Origin: Coprococcus_C hominis
GTDB lineage: Bacteria; Bacillota; Clostridia; Lachnospirales; Lachnospiraceae
DNA: 64,000 nucleotides
Assembly: GCF_020687505.1 (NCBI RefSeq)
Contig: NZ_JAJEQT010000002.1
Direction: 5' to 3' (one strand)
Under the pieces are notes generated by a model. It saw only the letters and a list, made by a program, of their open reading frames with translations, had not been told where the DNA came from and did no database searches. Positions within the stretch are counted from its first letter, which is position 1, and each line of letters opens with the position of its first letter. The position numbers and the translations under genes are program-made. Shown here piece by piece: positions 24,816-32,792 of the stretch.

Positions 24816-25595
24816 TTACGATTCGTATTCTTCCAGATCCGGAGATTCACAGCTTGTATGTAAATCCCGGTACTTCTTCGGTGTGAGTCCATATAACTCC
24901 TGGAAAGAGCTTGTAAAATGGCTCTGGGAGGAGAAGTTTAAGTACTCTGAAATTTCAGAGATGGAATAATTACTATATTGCAACAGATGTGCCGCAGTTT
25001 TCAAACGCTCGGTCTTGATGTAAGCGGAGATGGACACATCCATTTCCTTTTTGAACAAACGGGAGAGATACGTCGGATTCATATTCAGGTATTCTGCGAT
25101 GCTTTCTAAGCGAAGCTCCTGTTGCAGGTTTGCCTGAATATAGTCGACACATTTGACAATCTGCTTGGAATAGATACCTTTGCTGCGGTTGTCCTGCATT
25201 GCTTTTGTATAGCTCATGATCATTTCAGTCTGAATCTTGTCAACTTCTTCCTTTTTCTTGCACACGTCCATGCGCTGGATAAATATGTCGCTCATGCTGT
25301 AAGCAATCTCGCGTGGAAGACCATACTGTGCACAGAAGCGGCTTGTCATGGCTGCAAGGATTACAAAGTGATACTTGGCATTCTGTAATGGATCGGCAGA
25401 TAACACACCATTTTTGTCATTACCGGTTGTGTAGCCTTTGTGTTCCTCGTATTCTTTATGACGGGCTTTTACCTCCTCCATGTTGCCATTGGCGATTGCT
25501 TTGTAGATGCCAAATTCTTTCTCGTAGTCCAGATGGCGGCTTTGCTCCTGTTGTTGTTGGAATAATTTCATGTTTACTTCTTTGTCAATATTCAT
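24816..25595 (-). CDS. AraC family transcriptional regulator
   Basis: A 259-residue protein with a C-terminal AraC DNA-binding domain: two helix-turn-helices in LESIAEYLNMNPTYLSRLFK near residue 165 and ISEISEYLNFSSQSHFTSSF near residue 215, ending GLTPKKYRDLH. The N-terminal 150 residues are helical, without a cupin fold, and resemble the sensor region of YesN-like Firmicutes regulators (ILAAMTSRFCAQYGLPREIAYSMSD). The start is preceded on the minus strand by AGAAGGAG. It is convergent with the ABC-F gene, with 3 bases between stops. The target is unknown. Confidence 0.88.
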   Translation of the reverse strand: MNIDKEVNMKLFQQQQEQSRHLDYEKEFGIYKAIANGNMEEVKARHKEYEEHKGYTTGNDKNGVLSADPLQNAKYHFVILAAMTSRFCAQYGLPREIAYSMSDIFIQRMDVCKKKEEVDKIQTEMIMSYTKAMQDNRSKGIYSKQIVKCVDYIQANLQQELRLESIAEYLNMNPTYLSRLFKKEMDVSISAYIKTERLKTAAHLLQYSNYSISEISEYLNFSSQSHFTSSFQELYGLTPKKYRDLHTSCESPDLEEYES

Positions 25596-25804
25596 AGATA
25601 CTCCTTCTAAAAATCTTAATAATTCTCTCTTTTTAAATTTTTTTATAGTATATCATAATAGTGCAAAAAAAGACATATATTTGATATAAAAAACCAAAAA
25701 AAATCTGTATTATACAACCATAGACTTCAAGAGATACATTTCTACAAAAGATAACTCGTGTAGAGACGAATCGACAAAAGAGGAAGGAAGTCTTATGAGA
25801 TTGG

Positions 25805-25937
25805 TATAAAGCATGAGAATGCTTTATATATATAGAATCCCCCCAAGATTCATATTAGTGTCACAAGACACACATTTCTCCTTCGCGTTATTTGATAACG
25901 CAGCTGGCGGTCAACTATCCCCAAGTTGACCGCTTTT
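25805..25937 (+). ncRNA. Candidate structured small RNA, five hairpins with C-rich loops
   Basis: In the 360-base gap between the AraC and TetR genes, five hairpins follow each other: a 10-bp stem with a GAGA loop (25805-25828), GAATC/GATTC with a CCCCCAA loop (25835-25851), GTGTC/GACAC (25858-25871), GCGTTA/TAACGC (25885-25901), and a 10-bp GCGGTCAACT stem with an ATCCCCA loop followed by TTTT (25907-25937). The linker TTTCTCCTTC is complementary to a ribosome site. Plus-strand orientation is preferred from the C-rich loops and final Ts. A promoter is not clear (TATTAT at 25708 lacks a well-placed -35). Confidence 0.55.
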
Positions 25938-25955
25938 GCATTTTCAGGATTTCTT

Positions 25956-26489
25956 TTACTTACATTCGTTTGAGATTTCATCTGCGATTTTACTGATGAT
26001 AGAGACAACACGATCCTGGTCGATGGTCGAATACTGCTCGTAGGCATGGTAACAGCCCTGTACTAAAATCGTGATAAGAATATTGGCGCGGAGATCGGTG
26101 CGGTATTTTGGACATTTCTCGTATAATGCATTTTTGAGGGAGGTTTCCAGTCCTTCGGTGAGTGCGCTGACACGAGAGCCGGAAAAGACAATCCGGAAAT
26201 TATGCCCCTGATCGATCGCTTTCTGGAACAACTGCTTTGTGACCTCACCGGTATGGGTAAGGATATTTTCCGGGTAAGGGAGTTCCTTTAACATCTCCTG
26301 AATCATGGACTGTTCAATACGTTCGGACAGGTCGTACATATCCCGGTAGTGCAGGTAGAAGGTCTGTTTGCTGATCTGGGCACGTTCTGTCAGCTCCTTG
26401 ACGGTAATTTTCTCCAAAGGATATTTCTCCCGAAGTTCGATGAATGCCTGAAAAATATTCTGTCTTGTTTTCTGTATGCGTAAATCCAT
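25956..26489 (-). CDS. TetR/AcrR family transcriptional regulator
   Basis: A 177-residue regulator. The DNA-binding helix-turn-helix is KITVKELTERAQISKQTFYLHY near residues 28-50, followed by a helical ligand-binding domain of about 125 residues. I start it at the ATG preceded by TGGAGG on the minus strand; the longer frame would run through the putative operator and promoter. No transporter or enzyme gene is divergent apart from endonuclease III, so its target may be itself or an unlinked gene. Confidence 0.85.
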   Translation of the reverse strand: MDLRIQKTRQNIFQAFIELREKYPLEKITVKELTERAQISKQTFYLHYRDMYDLSERIEQSMIQEMLKELPYPENILTHTGEVTKQLFQKAIDQGHNFRIVFSGSRVSALTEGLETSLKNALYEKCPKYRTDLRANILITILVQGCYHAYEQYSTIDQDRVVSIISKIADEISNECK

Positions 26490-26550
26490 ATCCGGTTCCT
26501 CCAGTTGTATAATATGCTTGCTTGACGATATAGAAAGATGCGTCAATTAC

Positions 26551-26596
26551 TTTACTTGATTATAATATTATACAAAAGTAAAATTGGGTACGTCAA
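26551..26596 (-). promoter_or_regulatory. Promoter and palindromic operator of the TetR gene
   Basis: Read on the minus strand, -35 TTGACG (26596-26591), an 18-bp spacer and -10 TATAAT (26572-26567) are clear. TTTACTT and AAGTAAA (26551-26557 and 26576-26582) form a palindrome centred on the -10. A second pair, TTGACG and CGTCAA, flanks the leader at about 26522-26546. Autorepression is likely. Confidence 0.65.
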
Positions 26597-26692
26597 GATG
26601 AAAAATCAAAGATAAATCGAGGGAGAAAAAGGTTTTCATTTTTCATGAAATTTGGTATGATAAAAAGGATAAAATAATGGAGATACTATGCG

Positions 26693-27331
26693 ATGACGAA
26701 GAAACAACGAGCCGCTATAATTATAGAGCGTTTGCGGGAAGCATACCCGGATGCCACATGTACTTTGGAGTATGATGAAGCGTGGAAGCTTCTGGTCGAG
26801 GTCCGGCTTGCTGCACAGTGTACGGATGCCAGAGTGAATATTGTCGTGCAGGATCTGTATGCGAAATATCCGACAGTGGCAGCACTTGCTGAGGCGAAGC
26901 CAGAGGATGTGGAGGCAATCGTGCGTCCGTGTGGACTTGGAAGAAGCAAGGCGAAGGATATTTGCGCATGCATGAAGGTGTTGCACGAGAAATATCAGGA
27001 CAATGTACCGGATGATTTTGACGCGTTGCTGGCACTTCCGGGCGTAGGAAGAAAGAGTGCAAACCTGATCATGGGCGATGTGTTCGGTAAACCTGCGATC
27101 GTGACGGATACACATTGTATTCGTCTGGTGAACCGGATGGGACTTGTGGATGGCGAGAAAGATCCGAAGAAGGTCGAGATGGCATTGTGGAAGATCATCC
27201 CACCGGAAGAGGGCAGTGATTTATGTCACCGGTTGGTATATCATGGCAGAGATGTGTGCAGTGCGCGCACGAAGCCGCATTGTGATGTGTGCTGTCTGCA
27301 GGATATTTGTAAGAAATGTGGCGTTAAATAG
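26693..27331 (+). CDS. nth: Endonuclease III
   Basis: A 212-residue DNA glycosylase/AP lyase for oxidised pyrimidines. The helix-hairpin-helix LPGVGRKSANLIMGDVFG carries the catalytic lysine near residue 119, and VTDTHCIRLVNRMGL the catalytic aspartate. The C-terminal 4Fe-4S ligands read C-X7-C-X2-C-X5-C (CSARTKPHCDVCC, then LQDIC), with one extra residue in the first gap compared with E. coli Nth, the same difference as in the MutY of this window. It is followed 14 bases later by a hydrolase gene, probably co-transcribed. Confidence 0.93.
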   Translation: MTKKQRAAIIIERLREAYPDATCTLEYDEAWKLLVEVRLAAQCTDARVNIVVQDLYAKYPTVAALAEAKPEDVEAIVRPCGLGRSKAKDICACMKVLHEKYQDNVPDDFDALLALPGVGRKSANLIMGDVFGKPAIVTDTHCIRLVNRMGLVDGEKDPKKVEMALWKIIPPEEGSDLCHRLVYHGRDVCSARTKPHCDVCCLQDICKKCGVK

Positions 27332-27345
27332 ACAGGAGGCTATAC

Positions 27346-28269
27346 ATGGCAGTCAAATATAGAGAGTTTAAATTTCATTCACATGCAGATAAGCTAGAGA
27401 TTCATGCGATGACAGTTGCGCCGGAAGCAAAGATCATCGGTGTGGTGCAGATTCTGCATGGAATGTGTGAACACAAGGAACGGTATTATGATTTTATGAA
27501 GTATCTGGCAGAGAAAGGGTATCTGTGTGTGATCCATGACCATCGTGGACATGGCAGCAGCGTCGTGAGTGACGCAGATCTTGGGTACTTCTACGATGCT
27601 GGATATGATGGCTTGATCGAAGATGCACATCAGGTGACAGAACTGATTAAAGAGAGTGTCGGAGATGTGCCATATATTCTGCTTGGACACAGTATGGGTT
27701 CTCTCGTAGCCCGCTGTTATCTGAAGCGGTATGACGATGAGATCGACAAGGCAGTGATCGTCGGAAGCCCATCAATGCGGCGTGGCATTGCCCCGGGACT
27801 GCGGTTATTGAAGATTCTCCGTGGATGCAAGGGCAGGCGCAAGCACTCAAAGCTTATGGATCACATTATGATGAATTCGAGCTATGAGAGACGGTTTAAG
27901 AAGGAGAAATTACAGCATGCGTGGATCAATTCTGATCGCGATGCGGTAGAAAAATACAACAACGACCGGTATTGCAATTTCACATTTACATTAGATGGCT
28001 ATGAGAATCTGGTCTATCTTCTGCAGGAGACATACAATAAGGATGGCTGGCAGATGAAGCATAAGGATCTGCCAATCAAGTTCTTCTCCGGCAAGGATGA
28101 TCCATGTGCGATCAGTCCAAGTGATTTTGGAAAAGCAATTCATTTTATGAAGGATCTTGGATATACGGATGTCCGGGGCGCGATGTACAAGGGTATGCGT
28201 CATGAGATTTTGAATGAAAAAGGCAGAAAACGGGTATATCAAGACATATATGATTTTATAAAAAATTAA
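27346..28269 (+). CDS. Alpha/beta hydrolase, monoacylglycerol lipase-like
   Basis: A 307-residue serine hydrolase. The nucleophile elbow is LLGHSMGSLVAR with Ser116; HGMCEHKERYYDFM near residue 39 and HDHRGHGSS near residue 65 are typical of the lysophospholipase/monoglyceride lipase group. FFSGKDDPCAI near residue 245 and GMRHEILNE near residue 283 supply the probable Asp and His. There is no signal peptide, so it is cytoplasmic or membrane-associated. It begins after ACAGGAGG and precedes the MetH-activation-like gene by 17 bases. The substrate is inferred from similarity only. Confidence 0.87.
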   Translation: MAVKYREFKFHSHADKLEIHAMTVAPEAKIIGVVQILHGMCEHKERYYDFMKYLAEKGYLCVIHDHRGHGSSVVSDADLGYFYDAGYDGLIEDAHQVTELIKESVGDVPYILLGHSMGSLVARCYLKRYDDEIDKAVIVGSPSMRRGIAPGLRLLKILRGCKGRRKHSKLMDHIMMNSSYERRFKKEKLQHAWINSDRDAVEKYNNDRYCNFTFTLDGYENLVYLLQETYNKDGWQMKHKDLPIKFFSGKDDPCAISPSDFGKAIHFMKDLGYTDVRGAMYKGMRHEILNEKGRKRVYQDIYDFIKN

Positions 28270-28286
28270 ACGGTAAGAGTGGAACT

Positions 28287-29009
28287 ATGAAAGTCAGAAT
28301 GGCAGTTGAACAACCAAATAAGGACGCATTTATCGAGCAGGTGATGCGCAAATATCATTTTTCCACAGAAGAAAAAGAAGCGTTGCAGCAGGTATATGAG
28401 AAGGTTCGCATTTACATGGCACCGTATGCAATCTATCGGATCAACACACGGATGCGGGGCGTTCCGCTTCTCGATGCAGAACAGTCGGCGCTTGTGGCGA
28501 TGACACTTGGCGAAGGTGTGGACCGTCTGCAGGAATATTATGAGCGGGAGCATGCGTTATCGGAAAGCTATATGGTTGAGTGTGTAGCAAATGAGCTGCT
28601 TTTGCAGATGTATGCGGATTTCAATCAGAGCTATCCGAAATTCCATCGCCGCTATGTGAAGCGGTATGTATTTGTCGGAGAGGAAATTCCTCTGGATGGG
28701 ATGCAGGCACTCCTTATGGAAGTGTACGGCAGACAGCCGGCAGACATCGGACAGGAAAATGATATCACGGCAAATGAATATGGCGTGTTACAGCCATCAA
28801 AAAGCGTGGTGTTTTTTGCCCTACTATCCGATAATCCAGGGCAGCAGTGTCAGGGAATCTGTATGAACTGCGGGAATCTGGAATGTGAGAACCGTATGCA
28901 GGAGGCAAGGCAGATACAGGTGCGCATGGAAACACAGGAGATGGCGGCTGCTGTGGAACCGGAACAGAAGTTAAATTACGGATATCAGAGAATATTTGGA
29001 CAAAAGTGA
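28287..29009 (+). CDS. Protein resembling the MetH reactivation domain family
   Basis: A 240-residue soluble protein. The region LQPSKSVVFFALLSDNPGQQ, followed by CQGICMNCGNLEC near residues 190-205 and a terminal YGYQRIFGQ, resembles clostridial stand-alone versions of the cobalamin-dependent methionine synthase activation domain, which often have such a Cys cluster (possibly metal-binding). If so, it would help reactivate a corrinoid methyltransferase. The match is from memory of motifs and is partial. It ends 10 bases before glycerol kinase. A structure prediction would decide. Confidence 0.5.
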   Translation: MKVRMAVEQPNKDAFIEQVMRKYHFSTEEKEALQQVYEKVRIYMAPYAIYRINTRMRGVPLLDAEQSALVAMTLGEGVDRLQEYYEREHALSESYMVECVANELLLQMYADFNQSYPKFHRRYVKRYVFVGEEIPLDGMQALLMEVYGRQPADIGQENDITANEYGVLQPSKSVVFFALLSDNPGQQCQGICMNCGNLECENRMQEARQIQVRMETQEMAAAVEPEQKLNYGYQRIFGQK

Positions 29010-29019
29010 GGAACGGGAA

Positions 29020-30558
29020 TTGGAGAAACAAAAGAAACGCTATATTATGGCGCTTGATGCCGGTACAACAAGCAACCGTTGTATCTTATTTGATAAGAGT
29101 GGTAAGATCGTGAGTATGGCGCAGAAAGAATTTACACAGATATTTCCGCAGCCAGGCTGGGTGGAGCATGACGCAAATGAAATCTGGTCGACGCAGCTGG
29201 GTGTGGCAGTGGAGGCGATGTCCAAGATCAATGTGACGGCAGAGGATATCGCAGCTATTGGAATTACGAACCAGCGGGAGACAACGATCATCTGGGATAA
29301 GAAGACCGGACAGCCAATCTGCAATGCGATCGTCTGGCAGTGCCGGAGAACCGCAGAATATTGTGAAGCGTTGCTTGGACAGACGATGACGGATGCAGAA
29401 GGGAATGTGCGTCCAATCAAAGATATGATCCAGCAAAAGACCGGTCTGATCTTAGATCCGTATTTCTCTTCGACAAAGGTAAAATGGGTGTTAGATCATG
29501 TGCCACAGGCAAGGCAGCGCGCGGAAGCCGGAGAGCTGTTGTTCGGAACGGTTGAGACATGGCTCATCTGGAAGCTGACCGGTGGAGCGGTGCATGTGAC
29601 AGATTATTCCAATGCATCGCGGACGATGATGTTCAATATTCATACGCTCCAGTGGGATGCAGATATCTTAAAACTGTTGGATATTCCAGAATGCATGCTG
29701 CCAGAGGTGCGTTCGAACAGTGAAGTCTATGGTTATACATGTACGAATCTGCTGGGCGGCGAAATCCCGATCGCGGGTGCCGCAGGCGATCAGCAGGCAG
29801 CGCTGTTTGGACAGAATTGTTTCCATGCTGGCAACGCGAAGAATACATATGGAACCGGATGTTTCCTTCTGATGAATACCGGTGAGACACCGATCCTTTC
29901 TAAGCACGGGCTTGTAACGACGATCGGCTGGGGCAGAGAAGGAAAGATCAATTATGCACTCGAAGGTTCGATCTTCGTTGCAGGTGCAGCGATACAGTGG
30001 CTGCGTGATGAGATGGAATTTATCCGGGATGCGGCACAGAGTGAGGAACTTGCCACGCAGGTAGATGATACGGCAGGGTGTTATGTTGTTCCGGCATTTA
30101 CCGGGCTTGGCGCTCCATATTGGGACAGTTACGCGCGTGGTACGATCGTGGGATTGACACGCGGTGTGAATAAAAAACATATCGTGCGTGCAACGCTTGA
30201 TTCCATTGCCTATCAGGTTGCGGATGTGCTTGCGGCAATGAATCAGGATTCCGGGATTCACCTGCAATCGCTGAATGTGGATGGCGGAGCCAGTGCGAAT
30301 AACTATCTGATGCAGACGCAGGCAGATATCATACAGGTTCCGGTCAGGCGTCCGGTATGTGTGGAGTCGACAGCGCTCGGAGCGGCATATCTGGCGGGAC
30401 TGGCTGTTTCCTATTGGAAGGATATGGACGAGATCCGAAGTAACGCACAGATCGAGCGGATATTTGAACCACAGATCACAGAAGAAGAGAAGAATGAGCG
30501 TGTGCGCGGCTGGGAAAAGGCTGTGCGGACATCATTTGACTGGGCTAAAGGAGAGTGA
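29020..30558 (+). CDS. glpK: Glycerol kinase
   Basis: A 512-residue FGGY-family kinase making glycerol-3-phosphate. The N-terminal YIMALDAGTTSNRCILFD is the ATP-binding signature, NQRETTIIWDKKTG lies at the glycerol site, and the C-terminal NVDGGASANNYLMQTQADI and SLGAAYLAG-like ALGAAYLAG are typical. The probable start is TTG 29020, eight bases after GAGG; the first ATG at 29047 would cut into the conserved N-terminus. The histidine loop of enterococcal GlpK, which is phosphorylated by HPr, is not obvious. A 74-residue protein gene follows at once. Confidence 0.93.
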   Translation: MEKQKKRYIMALDAGTTSNRCILFDKSGKIVSMAQKEFTQIFPQPGWVEHDANEIWSTQLGVAVEAMSKINVTAEDIAAIGITNQRETTIIWDKKTGQPICNAIVWQCRRTAEYCEALLGQTMTDAEGNVRPIKDMIQQKTGLILDPYFSSTKVKWVLDHVPQARQRAEAGELLFGTVETWLIWKLTGGAVHVTDYSNASRTMMFNIHTLQWDADILKLLDIPECMLPEVRSNSEVYGYTCTNLLGGEIPIAGAAGDQQAALFGQNCFHAGNAKNTYGTGCFLLMNTGETPILSKHGLVTTIGWGREGKINYALEGSIFVAGAAIQWLRDEMEFIRDAAQSEELATQVDDTAGCYVVPAFTGLGAPYWDSYARGTIVGLTRGVNKKHIVRATLDSIAYQVADVLAAMNQDSGIHLQSLNVDGGASANNYLMQTQADIIQVPVRRPVCVESTALGAAYLAGLAVSYWKDMDEIRSNAQIERIFEPQITEEEKNERVRGWEKAVRTSFDWAKGE

Positions 30559-30563
30559 CAGAC

Positions 30564-30788
30564 ATGAATCCAATGAATTTTATGAAAGCAAAAGGACTGT
30601 TGACGCAGTTTACAACGAATCATCCGAAGCTTCCGGCATTTTTCAAGGCGGCATCGTCGCAGATTGGTGAAGGTTCAATCATAGAGATCAGTGTGACAAC
30701 GGCAGAAGGGAAGAATCTCTGTACGAACATGAAGGTGAGACCGGAAGATATGCAGCTTGTTGAAGAGTTGAAGAATCTTTCAAAGTAA
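30564..30788 (+). CDS. Small hypothetical protein
   Basis: A 74-residue soluble protein starting at ATG 30564, ten bases after AAAGGAG; GTG 30555 is too close to the ribosome site. It has a basic N-terminal helix (MNFMKAKGLLTQFTTNHPKL) and a short beta-rich part (SIIEISVTTAEGKNLCTNM). No family is recognised. It sits between glycerol kinase and a chemoreceptor and is probably co-transcribed with them. Confidence 0.75.
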   Translation: MNPMNFMKAKGLLTQFTTNHPKLPAFFKAASSQIGEGSIIEISVTTAEGKNLCTNMKVRPEDMQLVEELKNLSK

Positions 30789-30815
30789 AAATAAACGATA
30801 GGAGGAACGCGCGAT

Positions 30816-32378
30816 ATGGAAGAAAACATAAAAGAAGCAATGACTGCAGCGCATGATAATATGCAGGAGAAGATGCAGGAAAAAGTTGCTGAAGTAAAAA
30901 ATACGCTGGATAGTCTGGAGGGAACGAGCCGGGCAAACCGGTTCACGGTAACCGGGTATACGATTTATAATGCAGTTTTGCTGGTATGCTATCTTGCGGA
31001 GGTAATCAAGGGCAGCCGGACAGGCGGATATTTCGCAATCTTCGCAGCCCTTTCCATCCTGCCGCTCGCTGCAATCTGGATCGAATATAAGCGGAATCCG
31101 GCGAGTGAAAATCTGAAACGGATTTTGATTTATTCATATGCAGTATTTTACACCTTTACGATATTTACAACCGTGTCTCCGGTTGCGTTTGTGTATGGTG
31201 CACTTGTTAGTTTGTTCGTCATTGTATATGGAGAGAAACGATTGAGCTTTGGCGCAGCGGGAGGAATATTCCTCCTTAACCTGATTCATGTGATTTATAT
31301 GGCAGCAAATGGCATGATAACGCCGCAGGATCTTCCGAATGTTGAAATCCGGATCGGGTTTACATTGCTGTTCGCGTTGTTTATGGTGATGGCGACAAAT
31401 GTTATCATCTCGAACAATGAAGCGAAGATGAAGGCTATCACACAGGAGAAGGAGTCTGTATCTGCAATGTTAGAGCAGATACTGGAAATCTCTGAGAATA
31501 TGATCGGAGATATTCTGACAGTTTCGGAGAAGATGACAACGCTGGAGGATTCGGTTACAAAGACAAAGGCATCCATGGAAGAAGTAACAAATGGAACGAA
31601 CGATACTGCGGATTCGGTACAGTCCCAGCTTCTTAAGACAGAAGAAATCCAGCAGGTAATCGAGCGTGTGGAACATGTATCCGATACGATCGAGAGCGAT
31701 ATGGATGAGGCGAGCAAGGAGGTTGCACAGGGTAAGAATAAGATTGACGAACTGATCTCACAGGTGGAGACAAGCGATGAGGCGAGCAAGAAGGTGGCAA
31801 CCGAGCTCGATAAGCTGACGGCATATGCAAGCCAGATGCAGGGAATCGTCGATATCATCGGGAACATCACCGATCAGACAAGCCTTCTTTCCTTGAATGC
31901 AAGTATCGAGGCAGCAAGAGTCGGCGAAGCAGGTAAGGGCTTTGCGGTTGTTGCATCTGAGATTTCTGCTCTTGCAGACCAGACCCAGGAAGCAACGGTC
32001 AATATCGCCGAACTGATTGGGAATATTTCTGAGGAGCTGACAGAGGTTGTAAATGTTGTCAGCTACCTGATTGATAACAATAAGTTACAGAGCATCGCAG
32101 CGACTGAGACTGCATCGAGCTTCGAGACGATTGCAAGCCGGACCCAGGATATCCATCAGTTGACAGAGGAGCTGACCGGACTGGTATCTTCTCTGGCACA
32201 GTCGAATGAGGCAATCGTGGATAGTATCCAGACAATCTCGGCAGCAACCGAGGAAGTGACAGCACATTCAAGCGTAACACTTGAGAGCAGCGAGGAGAAC
32301 AGCTCGATTGTTGTAGAGGTTGGTGATATCGTCGGAGAATTGCAGGCACTTGCAGAACGTCTGAGTGCATTAAGCTAA
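30816..32378 (+). CDS. Methyl-accepting chemotaxis protein without periplasmic-type sensor
   Basis: A 520-residue chemoreceptor. The N-terminal 45 residues are charged and helical, then about six hydrophobic segments (residues 48-190) form a membrane sensor region without an extracellular domain. The cytoplasmic part is a long coiled coil with the conserved hairpin tip LLSLNASIEAARVGEAGKGFAVVASEI near residue 350 that contacts CheA and CheW. There is no obvious HAMP domain. It signals to the flagellar motor, which agrees with the FliB gene at 50 kb. The ligand is unknown; sensing of membrane or energy state is possible. Confidence 0.9.
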   Translation: MEENIKEAMTAAHDNMQEKMQEKVAEVKNTLDSLEGTSRANRFTVTGYTIYNAVLLVCYLAEVIKGSRTGGYFAIFAALSILPLAAIWIEYKRNPASENLKRILIYSYAVFYTFTIFTTVSPVAFVYGALVSLFVIVYGEKRLSFGAAGGIFLLNLIHVIYMAANGMITPQDLPNVEIRIGFTLLFALFMVMATNVIISNNEAKMKAITQEKESVSAMLEQILEISENMIGDILTVSEKMTTLEDSVTKTKASMEEVTNGTNDTADSVQSQLLKTEEIQQVIERVEHVSDTIESDMDEASKEVAQGKNKIDELISQVETSDEASKKVATELDKLTAYASQMQGIVDIIGNITDQTSLLSLNASIEAARVGEAGKGFAVVASEISALADQTQEATVNIAELIGNISEELTEVVNVVSYLIDNNKLQSIAATETASSFETIASRTQDIHQLTEELTGLVSSLAQSNEAIVDSIQTISAATEEVTAHSSVTLESSEENSSIVVEVGDIVGELQALAERLSALS

Positions 32379-32417
32379 CATGGCTTTGACAAAGGAAAAA
32401 TAACTGAAAAAAGGTTA

Positions 32418-32446
32418 TTGACATTTTTTCTGAAGTAGAGTAGTAT
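32418..32446 (+). promoter_or_regulatory. trp operon promoter
   Basis: TTGACA (32418-32423), a 17-bp spacer and TAGTAT (32441-32446) place the transcription start near 32453, at the head of the T-box leader. Confidence 0.8.
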
Positions 32447-32454
32447 GAGTCTAT

Positions 32455-32741
32455 CAAAAATGAATAGTGACACGAAACCAATGATGTGGAGATAACGTTA
32501 CATCGTGCACGTACAGAGAATCCGGGAGGCTGAGAACCGGGTCGGACGCAGGGTAGCAAATGGACCACGGAGGGCATAGTCAAAGGAGCATCCGCTCTGA
32601 GTATTCTATGACGTTCGCATACGTTAGTTGCAGGGAATATGATAGTATTCTGAAAGAGCATGGGAGGAAACTCTCATGAAACAAGGTGGCACCGCGGGAA
32701 TTCCGTCCTTGACAAAAGTATATTTTGTCAAGGACTTTTTT
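32455..32741 (+). promoter_or_regulatory. T-box leader specific for tRNA-Trp, with terminator
   Basis: The leader contains the invariant T-box AAGGTGGCACCGCGG (32684-32698), which pairs with the acceptor end of uncharged tRNA. It also contains a stem I region with an AGAGAATCCGGGAGG segment, and a specifier TGG in GCAAATGGACCAC near 32557-32569 that reads tryptophan. The terminator GTCCTTGACAAAA / TTTTGTCAAGGAC plus TTTTTT ends at 32741. When tryptophan is short, uncharged tRNA-Trp should stabilise the antiterminator and allow transcription of trpEGDCFBA. Confidence 0.93.
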
Positions 32742-32792
32742 ATTGCAATGAATAAATTATTGGAACCATGTCACGAAGAAAGGAGTTTGGAG

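Noticed and set aside
25795..25809. Four-codon ORF with an AGGAAGG ribosome site at the start of the small RNA candidate
   Set aside because: It is too short to support as a gene and overlaps the first hairpin.
32676..32792. N-terminal extension of TrpE
   Set aside because: It reads through the T-box and terminator; ATG 32793 with AAGGAG gives normal TrpE length.
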